Origin: Deltaproteobacteria bacterium
GTDB lineage: Bacteria; JADJOY01
NCBI GenBank assembly: GCA_016713535.1
Contig: JADJOY010000018.1
Coordinates: 1-64,000, forward strand
Reading direction: 5' to 3'
Length of the DNA stretch: 64,000 bases
The position numbers and the translations under genes were made by a program. The notes beneath the pieces were generated by a model. The model was not told the DNA's origin, searched no databases, and saw nothing but the letters and a program-made list of their open reading frames with translations. Position 1 is the first letter of the stretch, and the number at the start of each line of letters is the position of its first letter. This document shows, one piece after another, positions 24,103 to 33,531 of this stretch.

Positions 24103-26952
24103 TCAGCGCCGCGTGAGCAGCTCGCGCAGGAAGCGCCCGGTGTGCGACGCCGCGACGTGCTGGACCTTTTCCGGCGGCCCGGCCGCCACCAGCTTCCCGC
24201 CGCCGTCGCCTCCCTCGGGGCCGAGGTCGACGATCCAGTCGCTCGACTTCACGACGTCGAGGTTGTGCTCGATCACGATCACCGTGTTGCCCTGGTCCAC
24301 CAGCCGCGTCAGCACCTCGAGCAGCTTGCGGACGTCGTCGAAGTGCAAGCCGGTGGTGGGCTCGTCGAGGATGTACACCGTGCGCCCGGTCGCGCGCTTG
24401 GCGAGCTCTCGCGAGAGCTTCACGCGCTGCGCCTCGCCGCCGGAGAGCGTGGTCGCCTGCTGACCGAGGCGGACGTAGCCGAGCCCGACCTGCTTGAGGG
24501 TCTCGAGGCGGGTGCGGATCGCCGGGATCGCGCCGAGGACCTCGAGCGCCTCGTCGACGGTCAGGTCGAGGATCTGCGCGATCGAGCGCCCCTTGAAGGT
24601 GACCTCGAGGGTGTCGCGGTTGTAGCGCTGGCCGTGGCAGGCGTCGCAGGTGACGTAGACGTCGGGCAGGAAGTGCATCTCGATCTTGACGATGCCGTCG
24701 CCCGAGCACTCCTCGCAGCGTCCGCCCTTGATGTTGAAGCTGAAGCGCCCCGGTCCCCAGCCGCGCACCTTCGACTCGGGTAGCTCGGCGAAGAGCTCGC
24801 GGATCGGCGTGAAGAGCCCGGTGTAGGTCGCCGGGTTGGAGCGCGGCGTGCGGCCGATCGGGCTCTGATCGATGTCGATCACCTTGTCGAGCTGCTCGAT
24901 GCCGTCGATGCGCTCGACCGAGCCGATCGTGGCGCGGGCACCCATCAGCCTCTGCTCGAGCGCCGGGAACAGCGTGTCGATGATCAGGCTGCTCTTGCCC
25001 GAGCCCGAGACGCCCGTGACGCAGGTCAGGCAGCCGAGCGGGATGCGGACGTCGACGCCCTTCAGGTTGTTGTGCCGGGCGCGCTTGATGGAGAGCCAGC
25101 GCCCCTGCGGAGCTCGCCGCTCGGAGGGCACCGGGATCGAGCGCGCGCCGCTCAGGTACTGGCCGGTGAGCGACGCCGGGTTCGCCGCGACTTCCTCGGG
25201 CGTCCCCGCCGCGACCAGCTCGCCGCCGAGCTGGCCCGCGCCCGGCCCCATGTCGATCACCCAGTCGGCGGCGCGGATCATGGCCTCGTCGTGCTCGACC
25301 ACCACCACCGTGTTGCCGAGGTCGCGAAGCCGCACCAGTGTCCGGATCAGCCGGTCGTTGTCGCGCGGGTGCAGACCGATCGAGGGCTCGTCGAGGACGT
25401 AGAGCACCCCCGAGAGCGCCGAGCCGATCTGGGTGGCGAGGCGGATGCGCTGGGCCTCGCCGCCCGACAGCGAGGCCGCCGTGCGATCGAGGCTCAGGTA
25501 CTCGATGCCGACGTCCTGGAGGAACTGCAGGCGCTCGCCGGCCTCCTTCACGATGCGCTCGGCGACCGCGCGGTCGCGCGGCTCGAGCGCGAGCTCGGCC
25601 AGGAAGCGCCGCGCCGCGCCGATCGAGAGCGACTCGACGTCGCGGATGCTCTTCTCGGCGATCCGCACCGCGAGGCTCTCGGGCCGCAGCCGCGCGCCGT
25701 TGCACTGTGCGCACGGGCGCACGCTCATGAAGCGCTCGACGTCCTCGCGCACCCACTCGCTCTCGGTCTGGCGGTAGCGTGACTCGAGGTTCGGGATCAC
25801 CCCCTCCCACGCCTTGCGGTAGGTCGTCTCGCTGCGGGCGGTCCGGTACACGAACTCGACCTCTTCGGGCCCCGCGCCGTGCAGGATCGCCTTGCGGGTC
25901 TTCGCCGGGAGGTCCTTCCACGGCGTCTCCGCATCGAAGCGCAGGTGCTTCGCGAGTCCTTCGATCACACCGGCGTAGGACGACGTGCCGTCCTCGTTCT
26001 TGCGCTGCCATGGCGCGATCGCGCCGCCCGCGAGCGAGCGCTTGGCGTCGGGGATCACCAGCTCCTCGTCGAAGAAGAGCTTGGTGCCGAGCCCGTCGCA
26101 GCCAGGGCAGGCACCGTACGGGCTGTTGAACGAGAACATCCGCGGCGTGAGCTCGGGCAGGCTGGTGCCGTGCTCGAGACACGCGAAGCGCTCGCTGAGC
26201 AGGTCGTCGCCGCCGGGCGCGCCGACGATGATCACCAGACCATCCGCCAGGGCGAGCGCGGTGGAGAGGCTGTCGGCGAGGCGCCGCTCGATGCCGGGCC
26301 GCACCACCAGCCGATCGACGATGACCTCGATGGTGTGGGCGACCTTCTTGTCGAGCGCGAGCGGCTCGTCGAGGTCGTGGAGCTCGCCGTCGATGCGCGC
26401 CCGCAGGTAGCCCTTGCGCTTGAGCTCGTCGAGCTCCTTCTTGAACTCGCCCTTGCGCCCCCGCGCCAGCGGCGCCAGCACCTGGATCTTGCTCTCGGCG
26501 GGGTAGCCGAGGATGCGATCGGCCATCTGCTGCGGCGTCTGGCTCGCGATCAGCCGGCCGCAGGTCGGACAGTGCGGCTTGCCGATGCGCGCGAACAAGA
26601 GCCGCAGGTAGTCGTGGATCTCGGTGACGGTGCCGACGGTCGAGCGCGGATTGCGGCTGGTGGTGCGCTGCTCGATGGCGATGGCGGGGGAAAGCCCGTC
26701 GATGGCGTCGACGTCGGGCTTCTCCATGCGCTCGAGGAACTGGCGCGCGTAGGCCGACAGGCTCTCCACGTAGCGCCGCTGACCCTCGGCGTAGAGGGTG
26801 TCGAACGCGAGCGACGACTTGCCCGAGCCCGAGAGGCCGGTCACCACCACGAGCCGGTCACGCGGCAGGACGACGTCGATGCCCTTGAGGTTGTGCTCGC
26901 GGGCGCCGCGGATCGTGATCGTGCGCAGCTCGGGCGGCTCGACGAGGCTCAA
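24103..26952 (-). CDS. uvrA: UvrABC excision repair subunit A
   Basis: 949 aa, full length. Two ABC ATPase modules: Walker [23 protein letters not shown] near residue 38 and [20 protein letters not shown] near 650; signature motifs [12 protein letters not shown] and [15 protein letters not shown]; and Walker [13 protein letters not shown] and [14 protein letters not shown]. The first zinc module reads FACLEHGTS...[10 protein letters not shown], CxxH plus CxxC, where many UvrA proteins have CxxC twice. The second, [10 protein letters not shown]...[12 protein letters not shown], is canonical. UvrA dimers find bulky DNA lesions and load UvrB. The C-terminus is a few residues short of some homologues and ends against the 108-bp array. 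Confidence 0.98.
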   Translation of the reverse strand: MSLVEPPELRTITIRGAREHNLKGIDVVLPRDRLVVVTGLSGSGKSSLAFDTLYAEGQRRYVESLSAYARQFLERMEKPDVDAIDGLSPAIAIEQRTTSRNPRSTVGTVTEIHDYLRLLFARIGKPHCPTCGRLIASQTPQQMADRILGYPAESKIQVLAPLARGRKGEFKKELDELKRKGYLRARIDGELHDLDEPLALDKKVAHTIEVIVDRLVVRPGIERRLADSLSTALALADGLVIIVGAPGGDDLLSERFACLEHGTSLPELTPRMFSFNSPYGACPGCDGLGTKLFFDEELVIPDAKRSLAGGAIAPWQRKNEDGTSSYAGVIEGLAKHLRFDAETPWKDLPAKTRKAILHGAGPEEVEFVYRTARSETTYRKAWEGVIPNLESRYRQTESEWVREDVERFMSVRPCAQCNGARLRPESLAVRIAEKSIRDVESLSIGAARRFLAELALEPRDRAVAERIVKEAGERLQFLQDVGIEYLSLDRTAASLSGGEAQRIRLATQIGSALSGVLYVLDEPSIGLHPRDNDRLIRTLVRLRDLGNTVVVVEHDEAMIRAADWVIDMGPGAGQLGGELVAAGTPEEVAANPASLTGQYLSGARSIPVPSERRAPQGRWLSIKRARHNNLKGVDVRIPLGCLTCVTGVSGSGKSSLIIDTLFPALEQRLMGARATIGSVERIDGIEQLDKVIDIDQSPIGRTPRSNPATYTGLFTPIRELFAELPESKVRGWGPGRFSFNIKGGRCEECSGDGIVKIEMHFLPDVYVTCDACHGQRYNRDTLEVTFKGRSIAQILDLTVDEALEVLGAIPAIRTRLETLKQVGLGYVRLGQQATTLSGGEAQRVKLSRELAKRATGRTVYILDEPTTGLHFDDVRKLLEVLTRLVDQGNTVIVIEHNLDVVKSSDWIVDLGPEGGDGGGKLVAAGPPEKVQHVAASHTGRFLRELLTRR

Positions 26953-27043
26953 GGACGTCTCATGGGTGGCGGTGTGAGCGCGGCCCCGCGAGGATAGCGC
27001 CTGGCCGAGGAGCGCGCGCGGCCGCTCGCCCCGTTTGCCGGCC

Positions 27044-27161
27044 TGGAGGGTCGTCGCTTCGTCGACGACCCCAGGGTCGAACGTTGGGGCGGCCGACGAA
27101 GCGGCCGCCCTCCAGGCTGTTCGATTCCGGTCTGGAGGGCGCGCCTCCGGCGCGCCGCCGC
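27044..27161. repeat. TGGAGGG...CCCTCCA doublet plus single CTCCGGCGCG hairpin
   Basis: 27044-27114 is the opposite-orientation partner of the 4821-4889 element: the same two hairpins in reverse order, around a different centre (AGGGTCGAACGTTG region). At 27131 a second type starts, TCTGGAGGGCGCGCCTCCGGCGCGCC, a hairpin also found at 40977, 63000, 63207 and 63414. They fill the gap between uvrA and the CPXCG gene. Confidence 0.8.
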
Positions 27162-27172
27162 TCGCGACCGCG

Positions 27173-27352
27173 TTACTGCGCGCGCTCGACGCTCAGGTAC
27201 GGATCGCCGTCGGCGTCGCGCTCGACCGTGACCGCCCACGGGTTGCAGCACACGTCGCAGTCCTGGACGAACGTGCCACTCGTCTCGGGGTCGATCACCA
27301 GCGCCACGGTCTCGCCACAGTACGGGCAACAGACCTCGACCTCATCTTGCAC
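27173..27352 (-). CDS. CPXCG-motif cysteine-rich small protein
   Basis: 59 aa, GTG start. [20 protein letters not shown] at the N-terminus and [14 protein letters not shown] in the middle give the CPxCG...CxVCCNPW pattern of the Cys_rich_CPXG family, a single zinc-ribbon-like fold. Its function is unknown in all species I can recall. The start overlaps the last 11 nt of the PIG-L gene on the same strand, so the two are coupled. Confidence 0.9.
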   Translation of the reverse strand: MQDEVEVCCPYCGETVALVIDPETSGTFVQDCDVCCNPWAVTVERDADGDPYLSVERAQ

Positions 27353-28266
27353 GGACGTCCTCGCGCACGGGTGAAGCGTCGCGTGCGTGGCGGATCGCTT
27401 CGCCGCCGCGGCTCGGCGCCGCCCACGGATACTTCGCCACGACGCTCTCGACGGCCGGCGGCGCCAGCTCGAAGAAGAGCTCGGTGCGGCGCACGAACGC
27501 GTTCAGGAAGCCGGGGCTGATGGCGAGCTGGCTCGCGTAGCGGCTCAGCGCGGTGCGCTTGCCGGTGACCGCGCGTCGAGCCGGTCGACCTCCAGTCCAC
27601 GAGCGCCAGCAGGGTGAAGGCTCCGGCCGCGGAGTGGTCCGGGTGGATGTCGATCGGGTCCGGCAGACACACCATCGTGGGGCGGGTCTCGCGCAGGATG
27701 CGCGTGAGCTCACCACGCAGGTTGGCGCCGCTGTACGGGAGCGCCGGGGCGCGCGCCTCGTCGTACGGAGGGTCGGCGGCGCCGGTGGTGAGGGAGCGCT
27801 CGGGCTTGTCCTCGGGCCAGTGCTCGTCGAGGAGCGCCTTGAGACCGCCATCGGGGAAGCCGAGCACCTCGACGTCGACCCGCTCGCCGCCGAGGGTGGC
27901 GGCGCTGGCCTCGGCCTCGCCGATGCGGTGCTCCCCGTACGCGACGTACTCGCTGGGCTGAGGCGGGATCTCGGGCGTGATGCGCCGGACCGCGTCCTGA
28001 TAGCCGTCTCCCGCCGTGACCAAGACGATCCGTGCGCTGCCTCCCCGCGCCAGCACGCGCTGGATGAGGCCGGCGCTGGCGATGGTCTCGTCGTCGGGGT
28101 GCGGCGCGATCACGAGCAGTCGCTCGCCGGTGCCGATCTCGAGCGGCCCGGCGTCGGCGGCGGTTGCGTCGGGGGCCGGCGCGAGCGCCGCGAGCACGGC
28201 GGCCACGAGCACCGGCCACGCGGCGAGCGCGCGCTGGCCTGGAGGTCGAGGCGGATTCGAGGCCAT
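27342..28266 (-). CDS. PIG-L-family deacetylase, exported (frameshifted)
   Basis: About 307 aa when frames are joined. A signal peptide (ALAAWPVLVAAVLAALAPAP) precedes the metal-binding motif VIAPHPDDETIASAGLI and the later PDPIDIHPDHSAAG. After ALVDWRSTGSTR the frame shifts near 27570-27590. The other frame continues sensibly with AVTGKRTALSRYASQLAIS, GFLNAFVRRTELFFEL and VVAKYPWAAP to a stop at 27342. The family contains zinc-dependent N-acetylglucosamine deacetylases (mycothiol, bacillithiol, GPI pathways); the exported forms have unknown sugars as substrates. The length deviates by one base from a multiple of three, as expected of a single indel. Confidence 0.87.
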
Positions 28267-28410
28267 GGGGCGGTGCCGGGTGAACGGCCGAGAATAGCGC
28301 CCACCCCATCCGGTTTCGAGAGACAGGGTCTCTCGCCCGGTTCGCGAGTCACCCGCCGCGTGCCCGTTGCGTCCGCGCTCGTCCGCGGGGCAAAGTCGCG
28401 CGGCGGAGGG

Positions 28411-30390
28411 ATGGCTCGAGTGAATCGTCCGAGAGCGAAGGCATGGAGCGCGGTGTGGGGCCTCGTCGTCGGGCTGTGCGTCGCTGCGGCCGGGTGTGGC
28501 TCGGACGGCGGCGACGCCACGACACACGGCACGCAGGTGGTGTTCGATCTCGCGGCGCTCGACGGCACCGCGGGCTACTTCGACTTCCCGTGGCCCAGCG
28601 TGCTCCGGCTCCGCGAGGACGGGCGCATCGACCTGACCGGCTTCCCGCTGCCCGCGGGACCGCCCAGCCTGCGCGAGTTCATAGGCGGCTACCTGGGGCA
28701 GATCGCCGACACCACCACGGGCTTCGGCACCAACCACGGCGGCTTCTTCCGTCTCACGGGCGCGATCGACGTCGCCACCTTGCCGTTCGGCGCGGAGGCC
28801 TCGCTCACGCCCGAGTCCTCGGTGTTCCTGGTCGACGTCGACCCGGCGTCGGCCGAGCGCGGCGAGCGCATCCCGGTGGTCGTCTCGTATCAGTACGAGC
28901 CGACCCTCTACGAGCCCAGCAACCTGCTCGCGGTGGCGCCGCTGCTCGGCTTCCCGCTCAGGCCCTCGACCCGCTACGCGATGGTCGTCACGACCGCGGT
29001 GAAGGACGTCTCCGGCGCGCCGCTCGTGGCCGCTCCGTTGCTCGCGCGGATCCGCGCCGGTCGCTCGAGCGGCGACGCGCGCGTCGCGCGCCTGGTCGAC
29101 GCCTACGAGCCGCTCTGGGCCACCTTGCGAGACGGCGACGGGCCGAGACCCGAGGACGTGGCCGCGGCCACGGTCTTCACGACCCGCGACGTGGTCGGCG
29201 AGATGTTCCGGATCCGCGACTGGATCCACGCCAACGTCGACGTCGGTCCGCCGACCGATCTCGGCTTCGAGGAGGAGTACCCCGACTTCTACGAGTTCAC
29301 CGGCCACTACGCGAGCCCCAACTTCCAGACCGGCACGCCCCCCTATCTCACCCAGGGCGGCGAGATCCTGTTCGACGCGAACGGCGACCCGATCGTGCAG
29401 CGCACCGAGTCGCTCCGGTTCTCGGTGACGGTGCCGAAGGGCGCGCCGCCCGCCGGCGGCTGGCCGGTGGTGGTGTACGCGCACGGTACCGGCGGCGACT
29501 ACGAGAGCCTGGTGCGGCGCGAGGCGATCGACCTGGCGCAGAACGGTCTGGCCGCGATCGGCATCGACCAGCCGATCCACGGCACGCGCGTGGAGAGCGA
29601 CACCGACTGGTCGTTCTTCTTCTTCAACTACCTGCGCCCGGTGGCGGCACGCGACAACCTGCGCCAGTCGGCGGCCGACAACGTCCAGCAGATGCGCTTC
29701 GTGCGTCAGCTCGTGATCCCCGCCGAGCTCCACCCGGAGGGCGTCGAGACGCGCTTCGACGCGGGCCGCGTCCACTTCATGGGCCACTCGCAGGGCGGCA
29801 CCGAGGGGCCGCTCTTCGTCGGCGCGGAGGACGAGATCGGCTGCGCGGTGATGAGCGGCTCGGGGGGCGGGCTCAGGGTGACCCTGCTGCAGAAGACCCT
29901 GCCGGTGCCGGTCGTGTACCTGGTCGAGGCGCTCGCGGGAGCGCTCGGCACCAACGAGCTCGATCTGTTCCACCCGCTCGCGCAGATCCTCCAGCTCTTC
30001 ATCGAGGAGGGCGACCCGCTCAACTACGCGCCGTATTACGCGAAGCGCTCGCGCGGCGCGCCGCACAGTGTCTTCATCTCCGACGGGTTGCTCGACTTCC
30101 AGGTGCCGTACACCACCGTCGGCGCGCACGCCGTCGCCACCGGCGCGCCGGTGGTCGGCCGGGTGTACAAGCCGATCGAGGGCATGGAGATCGCGGGGCT
30201 CGAAGCGCTGGTGCCGCCGGTGAGCGGCAACGTGCTCGGCGCGGACGGCACGCGGGTCACGCTCGGCGTGGTCCAGTACCCGCGCGACGGCCACTACGCG
30301 CTCTTCGACAACCCCGACGCCACGTACCAGTACGGCCACTTCCTCGGCTCGTGCGCCGCCGGCCACCCGACCATCCCCGCGCCGCCGTGA
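28411..30390 (+). CDS. Alpha/beta-hydrolase lipoprotein
   Basis: 659 aa. Start at ATG 28411 with GGAGG directly upstream. The lipobox is VAAAGC followed by GSDGGD. A beta-rich N-terminal region of about 250 residues has Ig/Big-like character (YFDFPWPSVLRLREDGRIDL, SVFLVDVDPASAERGERIPV). The catalytic domain has VVVYAHGTGGDYES (oxyanion region), the nucleophile elbow FMGHSQGGTEGP and a likely His in YPRDGHYALF near the end. This is the family of large secreted lipase/esterase-like lipoproteins of Myxococcota-type bacteria. The substrate is unknown. Confidence 0.88.
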   Translation: MARVNRPRAKAWSAVWGLVVGLCVAAAGCGSDGGDATTHGTQVVFDLAALDGTAGYFDFPWPSVLRLREDGRIDLTGFPLPAGPPSLREFIGGYLGQIADTTTGFGTNHGGFFRLTGAIDVATLPFGAEASLTPESSVFLVDVDPASAERGERIPVVVSYQYEPTLYEPSNLLAVAPLLGFPLRPSTRYAMVVTTAVKDVSGAPLVAAPLLARIRAGRSSGDARVARLVDAYEPLWATLRDGDGPRPEDVAAATVFTTRDVVGEMFRIRDWIHANVDVGPPTDLGFEEEYPDFYEFTGHYASPNFQTGTPPYLTQGGEILFDANGDPIVQRTESLRFSVTVPKGAPPAGGWPVVVYAHGTGGDYESLVRREAIDLAQNGLAAIGIDQPIHGTRVESDTDWSFFFFNYLRPVAARDNLRQSAADNVQQMRFVRQLVIPAELHPEGVETRFDAGRVHFMGHSQGGTEGPLFVGAEDEIGCAVMSGSGGGLRVTLLQKTLPVPVVYLVEALAGALGTNELDLFHPLAQILQLFIEEGDPLNYAPYYAKRSRGAPHSVFISDGLLDFQVPYTTVGAHAVATGAPVVGRVYKPIEGMEIAGLEALVPPVSGNVLGADGTRVTLGVVQYPRDGHYALFDNPDATYQYGHFLGSCAAGHPTIPAPP

Positions 30391-30418
30391 CGCGCCGATC
30401 CCTTCGCGGCCGCGATCC

Positions 30419-30630
30419 GTAGGGGCGGGGCCCGTCCCCGCCCGCGATCGACGATGCAGGCGATGCGTCGTATCGCCGGGCACGCGGCGCGTGCCCCTCC
30501 GGGTTCGTGCCGCCGCCGACGCTGGGGCGCGCCGGAGTCGCGCCCTCCAGAACGAACGGGATCGAGCGGCGTGGAGGGCCGCGATCCTTCGCGGCCGCGA
30601 ACCGTAGGATCGGGGTTCATCCCCGCCCGC
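30419..30630. repeat. Composite of five different palindromic repeat types
   Basis: In order: GTAGGGGCGGGGCCCG...CCCGCCC (30419); CGCCGGGCACGCGGCGCGTGCCCCTCC (30474); a hairpin of the CTCCGGCGCG type running into CCCTCCA (about 30515-30550); TGGAGGGCCGCGATCCTTCGCGGCC (30572), a single copy of the 108-bp array motif; and GTAGGATCGGGG...CCCCGCCC (30604). All types occur elsewhere in the window. The cluster fills the 294 bp between the hydrolase and transglutaminase genes; I see no gene in it. Confidence 0.8.
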
Positions 30631-30684
30631 GAGCCCGGGACGCTCTTCCGCACCACCGCCGATCGCGGCTAGTTTCGAACCACC

Positions 30685-31428
30685 ATGGACACCGCCGAGC
30701 TCGCTCCTTATCTCGCGCCGACCCAGTTCCTCGACTCCCGAGAGCCGTCGCTCGTCGCGTTCGCGAAGGACGCGATCGGTGACGCCGCCGACGATCGCAC
30801 CAAGGCGGTGCGGCTCTTCTACGCGGTGCGCGACGCCATCCGCTACGACCCGTACATGACGGGGCTCGCGGTGGAGGACTTCCGCGCCAGCCGGATCCTG
30901 GCCGAGGGCCGAGGCTTCTGCGTGCCGAAGGCGATCGCCCTCGCGGCGTGCGCGCGCTCGGTGGGTGTGCCGGCGCGGCTCGGCTTCGCCGACGTCCGCA
31001 ATCACCTCGCGACCGAGAAGCTGCGCGAGCGCATGGGCACCGACGAGTTCGTGTTCCACGGCTACGTGGAGCTCTGGCTCGGCGGGCGCTGGGTGAAGGC
31101 GACGCCCACCTTCAACGCGTCCCTGTGCGAGAAGTTCCGCGTGACGCCGCTCGACTTCGACGGCGAGCACGACGCGCTCTTCCATCCCTTCGACCGCGAC
31201 GGCAACAAGCACATGGAGTACCTGCGCTACCGCGGCGAGTTCGCCGACTTCCCCATGGAGGAGATGCTGGCCGCCTGGCAGCGCTCGTATCCGCACCTCT
31301 TCGGGCTCGGCGAGACCGTCGCGGACGTGGTGCAGCGGGTCGCGGTCGAGCAGGGCGACTTCGAGGCCGAGGCCGAAGCGGAGAACGCCGATGCCGCCGC
31401 GGTCGCGCGAGCGGATGGAGCTCGCTGA
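30685..31428 (+). CDS. Transglutaminase-like cysteine protease-fold protein
   Basis: 247 aa, cytosolic. The transglutaminase core is seen as ILAEGRGFCVPKAIALAACARSVGVPARL (Cys74 region) and VFHGYVELWLGGRWVKATPTFNASLC (His position). The usual third-residue Asp of the WVxxDPT motif is replaced by Ala (WVKATPTF), so the triad may be completed by another residue or be inactive. A short acidic tail follows (EAEAEAENADAAA). Its stop codon overlaps the amidase start (TGATG). The pairing suggests that peptide or amide substrates are handled by both, but this is inference. Confidence 0.87.
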   Translation: MDTAELAPYLAPTQFLDSREPSLVAFAKDAIGDAADDRTKAVRLFYAVRDAIRYDPYMTGLAVEDFRASRILAEGRGFCVPKAIALAACARSVGVPARLGFADVRNHLATEKLRERMGTDEFVFHGYVELWLGGRWVKATPTFNASLCEKFRVTPLDFDGEHDALFHPFDRDGNKHMEYLRYRGEFADFPMEEMLAAWQRSYPHLFGLGETVADVVQRVAVEQGDFEAEAEAENADAAAVARADGAR

Positions 31429-32879
31429 TGGCCCTCGACCCGTTGCTGCTGCTCTCCGGCACCGAGCTGGCGCGGCGCATCCGCGCCGGCGAGGTCCGCT
31501 CGCTCGAGGCGGTCGACGCGCACATCGCGCACATCGAGCGCGTGAACCGGGTCCTCAACGCGATGGTCGCCGAGCGCTTCGACGCCGCGCGCGACGAAGC
31601 CCGGCGCGCCGACGCGCGGCTCGCCTCCACCTCGGACCGCGCCAGCCTGCCGCCGTTCCACGGCGTACCGTGCTCGATCAAGGAGTGCTTCGCGCTCACC
31701 GGCATGCCGCAGACCTCCGGCCTCGTGGCGCGCAAGGGCTACCTCGCCACCAGCGACGCCACCGCGGTGGCGCGGCTGCGTGCCGCCGGCGCGATCCCGC
31801 TCGGCGTGACCAACGTCTCCGAGCTCTGCATGTGGATGGAGTCGAACAACCGCGTGTACGGGCGCAGCAACAATCCCTACGATCCGCGCCGCACCGTGGG
31901 CGGCAGCTCGGGCGGCGAGGGCGCGATCGTGGGCGTGGGCGGCGCGCCGTTCGGGCTCGGCTCCGACGTCGGCGGGTCGATCCGGATGCCGGCCTTCTTC
32001 AACGGCGTGTTCGGCCACAAGCCGACCGGCGGCCTGGTACCCAACAGCGGCCAGTTCCCGCTCGCCCAGGGCGCGACGCAGCGCTACTGCACCACCGGCC
32101 CGCTCGCGCGCCGCGCCGAGGACCTGATGCCGCTGCTCAGGATCCTGGCCGGCCCGGACGGGCTCGAGGCGGGTTGCATCGCGTGGCCCCTCGGCGACCC
32201 CGACTCGGTGCGCCTCGAAGGGCTGCGCGTGGTCTCGATCGAGGACAACGGCCTGATCCCGGTGAGCAACGAGCTACGGCAGTCGCAGCGCCGCGTCGCC
32301 GAGGCGCTCGCCGCGCGCGGCGCCCGCGTCGAGTGGGAGCACGTGCCGCGGCTCAAGCAGTCGCTCGAGATCTGGTCGGCGATGCTCGCGTCGTCGGAGG
32401 GCGAGGACTTCGCGACGATGCTCGGCAACGGGGTGCGGATCAACGCGCTGCTCGAGCTCGTGAAGTGGGGCGTCGGCCGCTCCGCCCACACGCTGCCGGC
32501 GATCATGCTCGCGCTCCTCGAGAAGGTGCCCAAGTGGACGCCGGGCCGGACCCAGCGCCTCGCGGCGGTCGGCGCGGAGCTTCGTGCCGAGCTCGTGAAG
32601 CTCATCGGACCGAACGGCGTGCTGCTCTATCCGCCGTACGCGAGCGTGGCGCCCCGCCACGCCTTTCCGCTCGCGCCGCCGGTGTGCTGGGCCTACACCG
32701 CGATCCTGAACGTGATGGAGCTGCCGGTCACCCAGGTGCCGCTGGGGCTCGACCCCGATGGGGTGCCGCTCGGGATCCAGGTCGCGGCGGTCCATGGCAA
32801 CGACCACGTCACGATCGCGGTCGCTCGCGAGCTCGAGCGCGCGTTCGGGGGGTGGGTGGTCCCCTCGCTCGCCGGGTGA
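31428..32879 (+). CDS. Amidase signature family enzyme
   Basis: 483 aa. The Ser-cisSer-Lys triad is complete: Lys in GVPCSIKECFALTGM, cis-Ser in RTVGGSSGGEGAIVG and nucleophile Ser in GLGSDVGGSIRMPAFF. The C-terminal part (PVTQVPLGLDPDGVPLGIQV) is conserved. It resembles fatty-acid-amide-hydrolase-like amidases more than GatA, and no gatB/C is present. It hydrolyses a carboxamide to acid and ammonia or amine. Translationally coupled to the transglutaminase-like gene. Confidence 0.94.
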   Translation: MALDPLLLLSGTELARRIRAGEVRSLEAVDAHIAHIERVNRVLNAMVAERFDAARDEARRADARLASTSDRASLPPFHGVPCSIKECFALTGMPQTSGLVARKGYLATSDATAVARLRAAGAIPLGVTNVSELCMWMESNNRVYGRSNNPYDPRRTVGGSSGGEGAIVGVGGAPFGLGSDVGGSIRMPAFFNGVFGHKPTGGLVPNSGQFPLAQGATQRYCTTGPLARRAEDLMPLLRILAGPDGLEAGCIAWPLGDPDSVRLEGLRVVSIEDNGLIPVSNELRQSQRRVAEALAARGARVEWEHVPRLKQSLEIWSAMLASSEGEDFATMLGNGVRINALLELVKWGVGRSAHTLPAIMLALLEKVPKWTPGRTQRLAAVGAELRAELVKLIGPNGVLLYPPYASVAPRHAFPLAPPVCWAYTAILNVMELPVTQVPLGLDPDGVPLGIQVAAVHGNDHVTIAVARELERAFGGWVVPSLAG

Positions 32880-32901
32880 GCTGCCCGGATTTGAACTTTG
32901 T

Positions 32902-32917
32902 ACCAGGGCCCCCTGGT
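32902..32917. promoter_or_regulatory. Short perfect palindrome after the amidase gene
   Basis: ACCAGGG-CC-CCCTGGT, 7-bp arms, 23 bp after the amidase stop and about 200 bp before the zinc ribbon gene. No T-run follows, so an operator is as likely as a terminator. It differs in sequence from the REP-like families. Confidence 0.35.
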
Positions 32918-33118
32918 CAGGCCGCCCCGACGGATCGAGACGGTTCGTCAGGATCGTGCCACGTGACGGTTTTGGTCACCGCGCTCTCGCGAAAAACCGC
33001 AAGAATTTCGCAGCGCGCCCAGCCCGCCGGCTTCCAGGCGAGGCGGCGCGCTTTTTGCTCATCGCCAGGGTGGTCGCTTCGCCTTGCAGGGGGTGGGGCG
33101 GCCCGAAAGGTCGCTTCC

Positions 33119-33379
33119 ATGATCGTCGAATGTGCCTGGTGCGGAGCCCATCTTGGTGAGAAAGAGCCCCTGCTGGACCTCCGTCCCACCTCGGGGATCT
33201 GCGACGAGTGTGTGGATCTGCTCGAGTCCGGCCAGACCTGCGCGGCGCCCCGCCTGCGTTCGGGTTCCCCGCAGGTTCGCGGCGTGAGCCTCGGCGCGGC
33301 GATGGCGTTCGGCCCCCAGGCCATGCGCGGCCTCCACGAGAGCCCCGCCCTCCGGATTCGCCGGCCGCCCCGCCACTGA
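33119..33379 (+). CDS. Small zinc ribbon protein
   Basis: 86 aa with AAAGG about 9 nt upstream of the ATG. MIVECAWCGAHLGEKEPLLD and TSGICDECVDLL give one CxxC...CxxC ribbon in the first 40 residues; the rest is Arg/Ala/Pro-rich without motif. Similar small ribbons occur in many deltaproteobacterial genomes without known function. It stands alone between the amidase and an SDR operon. Confidence 0.75.
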   Translation: MIVECAWCGAHLGEKEPLLDLRPTSGICDECVDLLESGQTCAAPRLRSGSPQVRGVSLGAAMAFGPQAMRGLHESPALRIRRPPRH

Positions 33380-33531
33380 GTCGTCCCTCACCATTCGCCC
33401 GGGGCCCCCCGGGGTCCCGATCCTCAGCTTCGTCCCGCCCGGTTTGTCGTTTGCCGTTTGCCGGCGCCCCGCGCTAGGTCAAGGCGTTTGCGATCCGTGC
33501 GTCCTCGCACGCGCCGTCCGGGGCGTCGTCC

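Noticed and set aside
22199-26182. 1327-codon minus-strand ORF over the array and uvrA
   Set aside because: It is an artefact: the 108-bp period is a multiple of three and GC-rich, so frames stay open, and the upstream half is out of frame in uvrA.
27295-31296. 1333-codon minus-strand ORF
   Set aside because: Only its last part is the PIG-L protein; the rest is shadow of the hydrolase and transglutaminase genes.
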